A DNA stretch of 64,000 bases from CBDDHT01 sp965227905 (lineage in GTDB: Bacteria > Pseudomonadota > Alphaproteobacteria > Rhizobiales > Methyloligellaceae), in contig OZ245780.1 in NCBI GenBank assembly GCA_965227905.1, positions 1,674,001 to 1,738,000 of the forward strand, read 5' to 3'. Positions 53,369 to 60,797 of the stretch are shown piece after piece. Below the pieces are notes generated by a model. It saw nothing but the letters and a program-made list of their open reading frames with translations, made no database searches and was not told where the DNA came from. Within the stretch, counting starts at the first letter, position 1. Each line of letters opens with the position of its first letter. Made by a program: the position numbers and the translations under genes.

Positions 53369-53388
53369 GAGAATGAGAGACGACGACC

Positions 53389-54279
53389 GTGGCAAATAGA
53401 TACGATACGCCCTGCTCGGCTAAATGTTGTGAAGCTGCGCGCGAAGGTTTGTCCGCCATGATCGATGGCGAGGCGGATGACTCGGAAGTGGTTGCGCTGA
53501 GAAAGCATCTTCAGGAATGCCGCGACTGTGAAGCGCATTTTGAAGCTCTGTCGATCCTGCATATCCGGCTCCGCGAAGAGCTTATAGACTCAACGGATCC
53601 AAATGCGGTTTGGCAACGGATCAGTGCCGAACTCGATGCGGAAGATACCCGGTTGCGACAACAAAGTGTGACGGGCTCACGATCTGGCTTTGCACGACGG
53701 TGGGCGCCGATAGCGGCCGCAGCCGTGCTGATCCTGGCGGTTTTCATGGGATCATCAGGCTTATGGATGTCCGATATTAACGCATTGCCGGTCGTGACCG
53801 AAACCAATCGAGACTATGAAACATACCGAGTAAGTGGCAGACCGCTTGACGTTTCAGCGGCGAAGCCCGGTGAAGTCAAACAGTGGATGGCCGCCAAGCT
53901 TGATTTTCAGTTGCCGAGCAATATGTCCGGTCCCGCCGGATTCAAGCTTGCTGGTGGCCGGCTCTGTTCGTTCCTCAATCGACGCCTTGCATTCTTCCAG
54001 TATGAGAGCGGGAATGCGGGATTCTCCCTCTACGTCATGAAGAAGGCGGGACTTCGCCTGCCTGCGATGTCCGACTTCGCAACCGTTCAGGCGCCGCAGG
54101 GATTTACAACAGTGATTTGGCAGCACGAAGGGCTTGTCTTTCTGGCTGTCTCTGAATTGCCGGAGGATGAGGTTCAATCCCTTGTCGCGGGCATGATCGA
54201 ACATTTTTCCGATCCAAAAGACACACATTCAAACAGACATGAATTGCAAGACGACCGAAGAAGCCCGTCGCGGGCATAG
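53389..54279 (+). CDS. Zinc-binding anti-sigma factor with membrane anchor
   Basis: A 296-residue protein with a ZAS motif HLQECRDC (His40, Cys44, Cys47; HX3CX2C), one membrane helix (about 104-125) and a large extracytoplasmic domain (about 130-285). The outer domain (LSGPAGFKLAGGRLCSF-like, RRLAFFQYESG) may read a periplasmic signal. The start is GTG. It is 20 nt after the sigma gene; the pair would switch on the molybdoenzyme operon in response to an envelope or redox cue. Confidence 0.88.
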   Translation: MANRYDTPCSAKCCEAAREGLSAMIDGEADDSEVVALRKHLQECRDCEAHFEALSILHIRLREELIDSTDPNAVWQRISAELDAEDTRLRQQSVTGSRSGFARRWAPIAAAAVLILAVFMGSSGLWMSDINALPVVTETNRDYETYRVSGRPLDVSAAKPGEVKQWMAAKLDFQLPSNMSGPAGFKLAGGRLCSFLNRRLAFFQYESGNAGFSLYVMKKAGLRLPAMSDFATVQAPQGFTTVIWQHEGLVFLAVSELPEDEVQSLVAGMIEHFSDPKDTHSNRHELQDDRRSPSRA

Positions 54280-54332
54280 AGAAAACGACTGAGACAGAAT
54301 TTCGACGAACGAAATCAATTTGGGAGGTGCGA

Positions 54333-54941
54333 ATGACATTAAAGAGACCAAGTGACGAACAGGATACCGACTGCGCAGACGTGCCGCTCTGTATGAGGCG
54401 CAGGGATGTGCTTGTTGCCGGAGCAGCAGGAACGGCAGTTGCACTGCTTCATCCCCAACTTGCCGAAGCAGGGTCAGCAACAGGCCAAACGATTGCAGCC
54501 TATCCCCGCCTCAAGATTGCGAAACTGAGCGACCTGAAGGAGGGAGAGCCCGTAGCATTCAACTACCCGCTGGATGCTCAACCCAACATGGTGGTGAAGC
54601 TCGGCGCCGAAGCACAGGGCGGTGTTGGCCCGGCAAAGGACATTGTGGCATTCAGCGTTCTCTGCAGCCACATGGGCGGCAGCCTGCGTGGGCGCTACAA
54701 ACACGACTACAAGTCGATGGGCCCTTGTCCTTTCCACTTCTCGACTTTCGATCTTACCAAGTCCGGCGCACCGGTTCACGCCAGCGCCACACAGAACCTT
54801 CCGCAAATCCTGCTGGAAATCGATGGTGACGATATTGTCGCGGTCGGAGTGAACGGTTTGGTCTACGGATATCGCGACAATCTCGCGGACGGCACGCTTG
54901 CCGAAGGGGCGGTCCTTCCGAAGAAGACCATGCGCGGCTAA
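54333..54941 (+). CDS. Rieske [2Fe-2S] subunit, AioB/IdrB-like, Tat-exported
   Basis: A 202-residue Rieske protein with a Tat signal (CMRRRDVLVAGAAGTAVALL, residues 20-39) and the cluster ligands Cys111/His113 (CSHMGG) and Cys132/His135 (CPFHF). The two extra cysteines that make a disulfide in most Rieske proteins are Gly116 and Phe134, as recalled for the NT-26 arsenite oxidase. AioB carries the Tat signal for the whole heterodimer. The ATG at 54333 has GGAGG 5 nt upstream; a GTG at 54327 overlaps that site. It sits 73 nt before the large subunit gene. Confidence 0.92.
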   Translation: MTLKRPSDEQDTDCADVPLCMRRRDVLVAGAAGTAVALLHPQLAEAGSATGQTIAAYPRLKIAKLSDLKEGEPVAFNYPLDAQPNMVVKLGAEAQGGVGPAKDIVAFSVLCSHMGGSLRGRYKHDYKSMGPCPFHFSTFDLTKSGAPVHASATQNLPQILLEIDGDDIVAVGVNGLVYGYRDNLADGTLAEGAVLPKKTMRG

Positions 54942-55014
54942 ACGCCCGCCAGACGACCCAAAAACACACATTGCAGCGACTTTGACGGCTTTTCTTGCGA
55001 GGAGACGGACGGAT

Positions 55015-57630
55015 ATGTCACGGAAAATTAACCGCCGCGAAATACTTATGGCAGCGCGGAGCCCATCCATCGATTACGGCGTTTACGAAGAGGGAGCGGG
55101 TGAAGTTCCCATCCCCCCGGCGCATGCCGAAATGCACCCGACAGCCTGCGATTACTGCATCGTCGGCTGTGGCTATAAAGCCTACACTTGGCCAGTTGAC
55201 GAGGAGGGCGGTTCCAAGGCGGACCAGAATGCCTTCCACGCGGACTTCCCCGTTCGCGCCGCATCTGGCCAGTGGGTCAGCCCGAATATGCACAATGTGG
55301 TCAAGAAGGACGGCAAACTCCACAATGTGGTCGTCGTCCCCGATGGAGAGACAGCCGTCAATCGGAAGGGCAATCACTCGATCCGAGGCGGTAAGATTGC
55401 GCAGAAGCCCTATAATCCGAATAAGCCGACCGCAGACCGTCTCCAGTCCCCTATGGTGCGCGTCAATGACAGCATGCTCCCCATATCCTGGGACGATGCG
55501 ACCTCGATTGTCGCCGAGTTGTCGAAATCTGCTATCGAGAAGGATGGGCCGAATGCCTTCGGCATGCGTTACTACTCCTATCAGTACTGGGAAAACACCT
55601 ACGCCTTTTCCAAGCTGATCTATCAGAATATCGGTACGGCGGTCGGAGCCGAACACGACAAGCCGACCGGCAAGAACGACGCCGTCGGCCTTGATGATAG
55701 TGGCGTCGATGGCTTCTCGACATCCTACTCGGATTTCATGCAGGCGGACGTGATCTTCATGTCCGGTTTCGACCCCTACGAAAACCACACTATCCTGTTC
55801 ACGGAGTGGATTGCGCCGGGTGGAGCCAAGATCATCTTCGTCAATCCACGAAAGAGCCCGACAGCAGTTCATGCCGAGCGCAATGGCGGTCTTCATCTGC
55901 AGGTTCAGCCCAACACCGACACGGTCCTCAACAACGCCATCCAGCGCTACATCGTCGAGCAGGGCTGGGAGGATAAAGAGTGGATCAAACGGATGACGGC
56001 CAGTCGTGCCGACATCATGAAAGAAAAGAAGGGCGGCAGCTGGCGTCGGCGGACGTTCGGTCAGACCTATGAGGAGCACAAGGCCTGGTTGTTGTCGGTC
56101 GACGAATTCAAGCTTGAGAACGCCGAAAAGATCACCTGGGTTCCCAAGGAGAAGATCATCCGTGCCGCCGAGATGCTGGCGCGACCGCGTGGGAAGACCC
56201 GGGTTAAAGCCACCTTCATGCTCGAGAAGGGCAACTACTGGTCCTTCAACTATCCGGCGAGCGCTTCTCTTTCCTCCCTGGGCCTCCTTTGTGGAGCCGG
56301 CAGCCGACCCGGTCACAATATGTGCCGGGCCGGCGGCCACCAGCGCGGTGGTATGAAGGCCAAAGGTTATCCCTTGAGCAAGTCCTGGGTGAAGTCGAAG
56401 CATGGGCGTGAGGGCGAGCCCGCGCCGATGCCGGTGAACTTCGATGAATATGCCATGTCGGGCAAAATGCGCGTCGGTTATATTCTGGGGACCACCTGGC
56501 TCGACTCCATGAATGCCAGTCAGGCGATCCGTTTGAAGCTTGGTGAACTCACCCGCAAGCATCCGGTCCAACCGGCGAGCCTTGAGAAAGACGCGATTGT
56601 CGCCGCTTTGAAGAAGCGCATGGACGCCGGCGGTATGTTCCTGATCCAGCAGGACATCTATCCGAACTCGCTGACGGACTTTGCCGACATCATTCTACCC
56701 GCGGCAACCTGGGGAGAGGTCGACTTTACCCGCGCCCAGGGCGAACGCCGTTTGAGGATCTACTCGAAATTCTGCGATGCACCCGGGGAAGCCAAGCCAG
56801 ATTGGTGGATCCTGGCTCAGGTCGCCAAGAAGATGGGCTATGAGGGCTTCGACTGGAAGGACTCCAACGAAATCTTCGAAGAGGCGTCCTCGAAATCCAA
56901 GGGCAAGCAGTACGACTACGCGAAGCTGATTGAGACAGCCAAGAAGGAAGGCAAGACGGGACATCAGTATTTGCGCGAACTCAGCACGACTGGTTTTCAG
57001 CTTCCGGCGCGTATCGTCAAAGGCAAGCTCGTGGAAACCAAGCGACTGCATGACGAGACTTTGCCGGATGACGAGAAGGAATCGTCATCGAAGATCGTTC
57101 AGAAATTCAAGACCGCCAGTGGCAAGGCCATCTTCATGAAGGGGGACTGGGATCTGGTGAAAGATACCTTCGAACGGTTCCGTCCGAAGGGGGAGGAACT
57201 TTGGGTCTCGAACGGGCGTATCAACCACATCTGGCAATCGATGTTCGATGACACGCGGATGCCCTTCGTCAAGCAGCGCTATCCGTCCAACTTCCTCATG
57301 ATCAATCCCGAGGATGCCAAGAAACGCGGCGTCGAAAGCGGTGATCTGGTCGCTGTCGAGAACAACGATGTCACGGATCAGCTCGGGAACAAGACCACTG
57401 GAGTCGTGTCACTTGTGGCCTATGTGACCGATGAGGTCGGCGTCGGAGTTTCTTACACCTATGCGTTCTATCCGGGACAGTCTGCCGACATCATCGTGCC
57501 GGCGGTCACCGACCCGGTTACCGGTGTCTACAACTACAAGATCGGTAAAGGTCGCGTCCGCAAGATTGGCGAGACACCCCTGAAAAAGGTCGAAGGCAAC
57601 ATGTCCTTCATCCCACGGACCGCTGGTTGA
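55015..57630 (+). CDS. AioA/IdrA-family molybdopterin oxidoreductase large subunit
   Basis: An 871-residue DMSO-reductase-superfamily catalytic subunit. The cluster motif CDYCIVGC (Cys45, Cys48, Cys52) with Ser122 in place of a fourth cysteine matches the [3Fe-4S] site of AioA. NEAR the substrate pocket, Arg438 and His442 (CRAGGHQRGG) match the AioA Arg/His pair, but the other arsenite ligands, His and Glu, align with Val224 and Asp232/Gly233. It has no signal peptide of its own, as in AioA, and would be exported with the Rieske partner. The ATG at 55015 has GGAG 10 nt upstream; the frame extends upstream to 54898. Substrate unknown; arsenite oxidase or iodate reductase are the nearest characterised relatives. 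Confidence 0.9.
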   Translation: MSRKINRREILMAARSPSIDYGVYEEGAGEVPIPPAHAEMHPTACDYCIVGCGYKAYTWPVDEEGGSKADQNAFHADFPVRAASGQWVSPNMHNVVKKDGKLHNVVVVPDGETAVNRKGNHSIRGGKIAQKPYNPNKPTADRLQSPMVRVNDSMLPISWDDATSIVAELSKSAIEKDGPNAFGMRYYSYQYWENTYAFSKLIYQNIGTAVGAEHDKPTGKNDAVGLDDSGVDGFSTSYSDFMQADVIFMSGFDPYENHTILFTEWIAPGGAKIIFVNPRKSPTAVHAERNGGLHLQVQPNTDTVLNNAIQRYIVEQGWEDKEWIKRMTASRADIMKEKKGGSWRRRTFGQTYEEHKAWLLSVDEFKLENAEKITWVPKEKIIRAAEMLARPRGKTRVKATFMLEKGNYWSFNYPASASLSSLGLLCGAGSRPGHNMCRAGGHQRGGMKAKGYPLSKSWVKSKHGREGEPAPMPVNFDEYAMSGKMRVGYILGTTWLDSMNASQAIRLKLGELTRKHPVQPASLEKDAIVAALKKRMDAGGMFLIQQDIYPNSLTDFADIILPAATWGEVDFTRAQGERRLRIYSKFCDAPGEAKPDWWILAQVAKKMGYEGFDWKDSNEIFEEASSKSKGKQYDYAKLIETAKKEGKTGHQYLRELSTTGFQLPARIVKGKLVETKRLHDETLPDDEKESSSKIVQKFKTASGKAIFMKGDWDLVKDTFERFRPKGEELWVSNGRINHIWQSMFDDTRMPFVKQRYPSNFLMINPEDAKKRGVESGDLVAVENNDVTDQLGNKTTGVVSLVAYVTDEVGVGVSYTYAFYPGQSADIIVPAVTDPVTGVYNYKIGKGRVRKIGETPLKKVEGNMSFIPRTAG

Positions 57631-57641
57631 GGGAGGCTGAT

Positions 57642-58388
57642 ATGACTCTATTCGTAAAATCGATCCAAACCTTTGGCGGAGCGATCATCGCCATATCCGT
57701 AGCGAGTGCATCCTATGCAGGCGAGCGCCCGAAAGTTGACGATGCGCTTCTGGCCGAAGGAAAGGCTGTCTATGTCCATGAATGCGCTGCATGTCATGGT
57801 GTCGAAGGCGACGGCAAAGGGCCGGGGGCTCATTATCTGAATCCCAAACCCCGGAACTTTGCGCTTGGCGTGTACAAGCTTCGCTCCACGCCGAATGGAG
57901 AAGTGCCGACTGACGACGACCTCTTCGAGACGATAACGCATGGTGTCGATCGCTCGATGATGCCGGGATTTGCTGCCCTGTCCGAACGCGACAGATGGGC
58001 CCTCGTCGAAGTCATCAAACGTTTCGGTGGTATCGAAGAGGAAGAGGCGAAACCCATACCGGTTCCTGCAGAACCCAAGATCACGCAGGCAAGCCTCGAC
58101 AACGGGAAAAAGCTCTACGTGAAGCTGAAATGCGGAACCTGCCACGGTGAAAAAGGGCAGGGCGACGGACCGTCATCTCTGACATTGAAGAACGATGCCA
58201 AAGAGCGGATCTATCCCACTGATTTCACCATGGGTGTCTACAAGGGCGGTGCAGAGCCGAAGAATGTCTTCAAGCGAATTGCGACCGGCCTCGATGGCTC
58301 GCCTATGCCTTCTTATGCGGCAGAAGCAAAGCCGAAAGAGATCTGGGATCTGGTTCACTACATCAAGAGCCTTGCAACCGTGAAGTAA
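57642..58388 (+). CDS. Periplasmic dihaem cytochrome c
   Basis: A 248-residue exported cytochrome with a signal peptide (cleavage near residue 27), haem motif 1 CAACH (48-52) and motif 2 CGTCH (164-168), each with a Met candidate ligand (RSMMPGF; DGSPMPSY). Both halves are homologous to the two C-terminal haem domains of the CcoO-type protein at 62228. It is the likely electron carrier from the Rieske subunit to the oxidase. GGGAGG lies 5 nt before the ATG at 57642. Confidence 0.93.
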   Translation: MTLFVKSIQTFGGAIIAISVASASYAGERPKVDDALLAEGKAVYVHECAACHGVEGDGKGPGAHYLNPKPRNFALGVYKLRSTPNGEVPTDDDLFETITHGVDRSMMPGFAALSERDRWALVEVIKRFGGIEEEEAKPIPVPAEPKITQASLDNGKKLYVKLKCGTCHGEKGQGDGPSSLTLKNDAKERIYPTDFTMGVYKGGAEPKNVFKRIATGLDGSPMPSYAAEAKPKEIWDLVHYIKSLATVK

Positions 58389-58395
58389 TGCACGG

Positions 58396-58427
58396 CCGCC
58401 GGCATCGTCCACCCGCCGAGCCGGCGG
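58396..58427. repeat. GC-rich inverted repeat in a 187-nt intercistronic gap
   Basis: CCGCCGGC and GCCGGCGG (8 bp perfect, 16-nt loop) lie just after the cytochrome c stop, and a second GGGCC/GGCCC hairpin follows near 58448-58485. There is no T-run. The structures may stabilise the upstream mRNA or weaken read-through, separating expression of the Mo-enzyme/cytochrome part from the oxidase part. Confidence 0.5.
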
Positions 58428-58575
58428 TCAGATTTGGATGGATCTCGGGCCGCGTGTCCCTTCCGACATGCTTTGGCCCGGGATCCATCCGATCCCCTCA
58501 ATCGCGTCACACCAACGCCTCGCAGCGCTGCGCCATGCGCGTCGCAGGATGGGGCCTGTGCGAAGGAACGATTAG

Positions 58576-59304
58576 ATGAAGAAACTTGCTCTGACCCTCG
58601 GACTGAGCATCGCGTCGGCCACAGGAGCAATGGCGGCCTACAAGGAAAAGCCCGTTTCCAATGGCGGCTCGATAGCCGGTTCAGTTGTTTTCGCCGGCAC
58701 GCCGCCGACGATCAAGAGCCAGCCCATCGGCAAAGACAATGCCGTGTGCGGAGATGGCGAAGTCATCCCCAATCCGGTCAGTGTCGGTTCAGATGGGGCG
58801 CTCGCCAATGTGGTCGTCTTCCTCGAGAAGGTGAAGTCGGGAAAGGCCTGGCCCAAACAGGATTACGCGATCAACCAACTGAAATGCACGTTCGAGCCTT
58901 ATATTCAGGTCATGCGCAAGGGCGCCAAGCTGACCATCAAGAATAGCGATCCGGTTTTGCACAATGTGCATCCCTTTGAGCATGTCGGCGACTCCCGCCG
59001 CACGATGTTCAATCTCGCTCAACCGAAGCTCGGTCAGGTCAATGTCAAGAAGATCAAGACGCGTCGCGGACAGGTCGTCGAACTCGTCTGCGATGCACAC
59101 GCCTGGATGTCCGGTTGGCTCTATGTGCTGGAGCATCCTTATTTCGCTCTGGTCGGCGCCGACGGTAGCTTCAAGATCGACGATGTGCCTCCAGGAAAAT
59201 ACAAGCTGAAGGCTTGGCACCCGGTGCTCAATTTTCGCGAGCAGGCGGTCGAGGTGACAGCGGGCGGAGCGGCTACGGCCAAATTTAGTTTTGCGGCCAA
59301 TTAA
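58576..59304 (+). CDS. Periplasmic cupredoxin-like protein with carboxypeptidase-regulatory-type C-terminus
   Basis: A 242-residue exported protein (signal peptide to residue 20). The C-terminal half shows a cupredoxin-type copper site: His129 (VLHNVH), Cys172, His175 and Met178 (CDAHAWM, C-X2-H-X2-M). The last 50 residues (DGSFKIDDVPPGKYKLKAWHP) form a carboxypeptidase-regulatory-like beta sandwich. Similar proteins occur beside methylamine and other periplasmic oxidation genes. It may carry electrons or copper for the module. Confidence 0.85.
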   Translation: MKKLALTLGLSIASATGAMAAYKEKPVSNGGSIAGSVVFAGTPPTIKSQPIGKDNAVCGDGEVIPNPVSVGSDGALANVVVFLEKVKSGKAWPKQDYAINQLKCTFEPYIQVMRKGAKLTIKNSDPVLHNVHPFEHVGDSRRTMFNLAQPKLGQVNVKKIKTRRGQVVELVCDAHAWMSGWLYVLEHPYFALVGADGSFKIDDVPPGKYKLKAWHPVLNFREQAVEVTAGGAATAKFSFAAN

Positions 59305-59355
59305 CCGCCGAAATTCGTCTCTGTGAACTGTTCTACAGGAAAGATTGGAAACGTA

Positions 59356-60273
59356 ATGAGCGGCTTGTCAGCCTTTCTCAGAGTGTCAGCAGCAGTTGTT
59401 GTCCTGCTGTTGTCCGCGCATTGGCAGTCGGCGGTAGCAGTGCAGGATGCGTCGCCCCCGGCAATCCTACAGGACTATTTGCGTGCAATGTATGCGCGTG
59501 ATGCCGCCGCTGCCTATGCGTTGGTCTCCGACGCCGACAAGCATGAGAAATCTCTGGAAGAGTATCAGTCCGAAACCGGCCGATATGCCGGCGCGGCTTT
59601 GACGCTGGCTCGAACATTGTCTGAGGCCATTCGTTTCGAACGCACGGCTGTCCAAATCGACGGCAACACGGCAACCGTTACATTTGATGCGGCATTGCCC
59701 AACGCCAATGCCACGGCCCTGGAGCCAATCGTTCACAGTTTCGACCGCGAACGTCTCTCGCGCCTGGACGCGTCCGCAGTTGCATCGCGGCAGACCGCCA
59801 TCCGCAAGTTGGCAAAGAAAGGACGTCTGCCAATGCTCACCAGCAGAGGTGAGACGTGGGAGCTCGTCAAAGACACCAACGGTTGGCGCGTTCATTTGAA
59901 CTGGGCCGAGGCAGTGGAGGTGCGTTTTCGGTCGGTTGTCGTTGGCGACCTGGGATGGGAGTTCACGCCGCTTCGGAATCGTGTCCTTGCCAAACCCGGC
60001 GAGACGATCGAGATGGCTTACCGGGTCCGCAACATCGGGACACATGAGACGACCGGCAAAGCACGGCATGTGATCGGCCCGAAGGCACAAGCTGCACATA
60101 TGGAGATCATCTCTTGCTTCTGTTTCCTGGAGCAGACGCTGGCACCAGATGAATCCGTCGATATGCCGCTTGTCTTTCGTATCGGGTTCAATGCGCCGGA
60201 TGACCTGCCTGCGTTTGATGTTCTCTACGAATTCTACGTGCTCAGCGAATTCCCAGAAGGGGCCGCAGGATGA
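59356..60273 (+). CDS. Cox11-motif protein fused to an N-terminal NTF2-like domain
   Basis: A 305-residue exported protein with a signal/anchor helix (1-28), an N-terminal alpha/beta domain resembling DUF4878/NTF2-like folds (about 33-185), and a C-terminal Cox11-type domain carrying the copper motif CFCF (Cys254, Cys256) in CFCFLEQTLAPDESVDMPL. Cox11 delivers copper to CuB of aa3-type oxidases. The overlap with the DUF4382 gene (4 nt) and the following CcoN suggest it metallates that oxidase. The ATG at 59356 has GGAA 5 nt upstream. Confidence 0.85.
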   Translation: MSGLSAFLRVSAAVVVLLLSAHWQSAVAVQDASPPAILQDYLRAMYARDAAAAYALVSDADKHEKSLEEYQSETGRYAGAALTLARTLSEAIRFERTAVQIDGNTATVTFDAALPNANATALEPIVHSFDRERLSRLDASAVASRQTAIRKLAKKGRLPMLTSRGETWELVKDTNGWRVHLNWAEAVEVRFRSVVVGDLGWEFTPLRNRVLAKPGETIEMAYRVRNIGTHETTGKARHVIGPKAQAAHMEIISCFCFLEQTLAPDESVDMPLVFRIGFNAPDDLPAFDVLYEFYVLSEFPEGAAG

Positions 60274-60797
60274 GCACCGCCCGACTCATATTCGGTGCCG
60301 CACTCTTTGCTGTGGCTGGCCTGGTATCAGCGTCGCTCGAGGCGTCGTCGAATGTGCCAATGCGTGTTGTCGAGATCCGTGTCACCGATCACAAACCGGG
60401 AATTGACGACTTCAAATGGCTCAACGTCGGATTCAAGAGTTTGGCTGTCCATCGCAAAGGTGCATCGCGTAAGTCCGGTTGGATTGATCTGATCGGAGCG
60501 ACGCCACCTGTCGATATCGTTCCACTCAAAGACGGACGATTCGAGATCCTCGGAACACGTGCACTACCGGCCGGCCGATATGACGCGCTGCGGGTGCAGT
60601 TCCTGCCTCCGGAGGGCGAGCTGCATAAGGGGAAGACGCCGCCCCTGGTCGTGAAGGACACGATTGTTGCGATCGATCTCGATCTGCGAACCAAAAGCGA
60701 CATTCCGATCCTCGTCGATCTCTACGCCGAGAATCTGACGGACCACAAACCAGAATCATATGCCGTGAAGGTCAAGGAGGTACGGGTCGGTGAATAG
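60270..60797 (+). CDS. DUF4382-like periplasmic protein
   Basis: A 175-residue exported protein (signal peptide about 1-22) with the DUF4382-type pattern: WLNVGFKSLAVHRKG, SGWIDLI, the short loop PVDIVPLKDGRFE, then LPAGRYDALRVQF. Such proteins are thought to be secreted beta-sandwiches. Its ends overlap both neighbours, so it belongs to the operon, but the role is unknown. Confidence 0.72.
   Translation: MSTARLIFGAALFAVAGLVSASLEASSNVPMRVVEIRVTDHKPGIDDFKWLNVGFKSLAVHRKGASRKSGWIDLIGATPPVDIVPLKDGRFEILGTRALPAGRYDALRVQFLPPEGELHKGKTPPLVVKDTIVAIDLDLRTKSDIPILVDLYAENLTDHKPESYAVKVKEVRVGE

Noticed and set aside
55018..56571. 517-codon antisense open frame opposite the molybdoenzyme gene
   Set aside because: It is a by-product of codon bias in the strongly supported sense gene. 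It has no ribosome-binding site, domain or sensible hydropathy.
55015..57630. Calling the molybdoenzyme a nitrate reductase or nitrite oxidoreductase
   Set aside because: The CX2CX3C...Ser cluster motif, CRAGGHQ and the Rieske partner point to the AioA/IdrA family, not NarG, NapA or NxrA.
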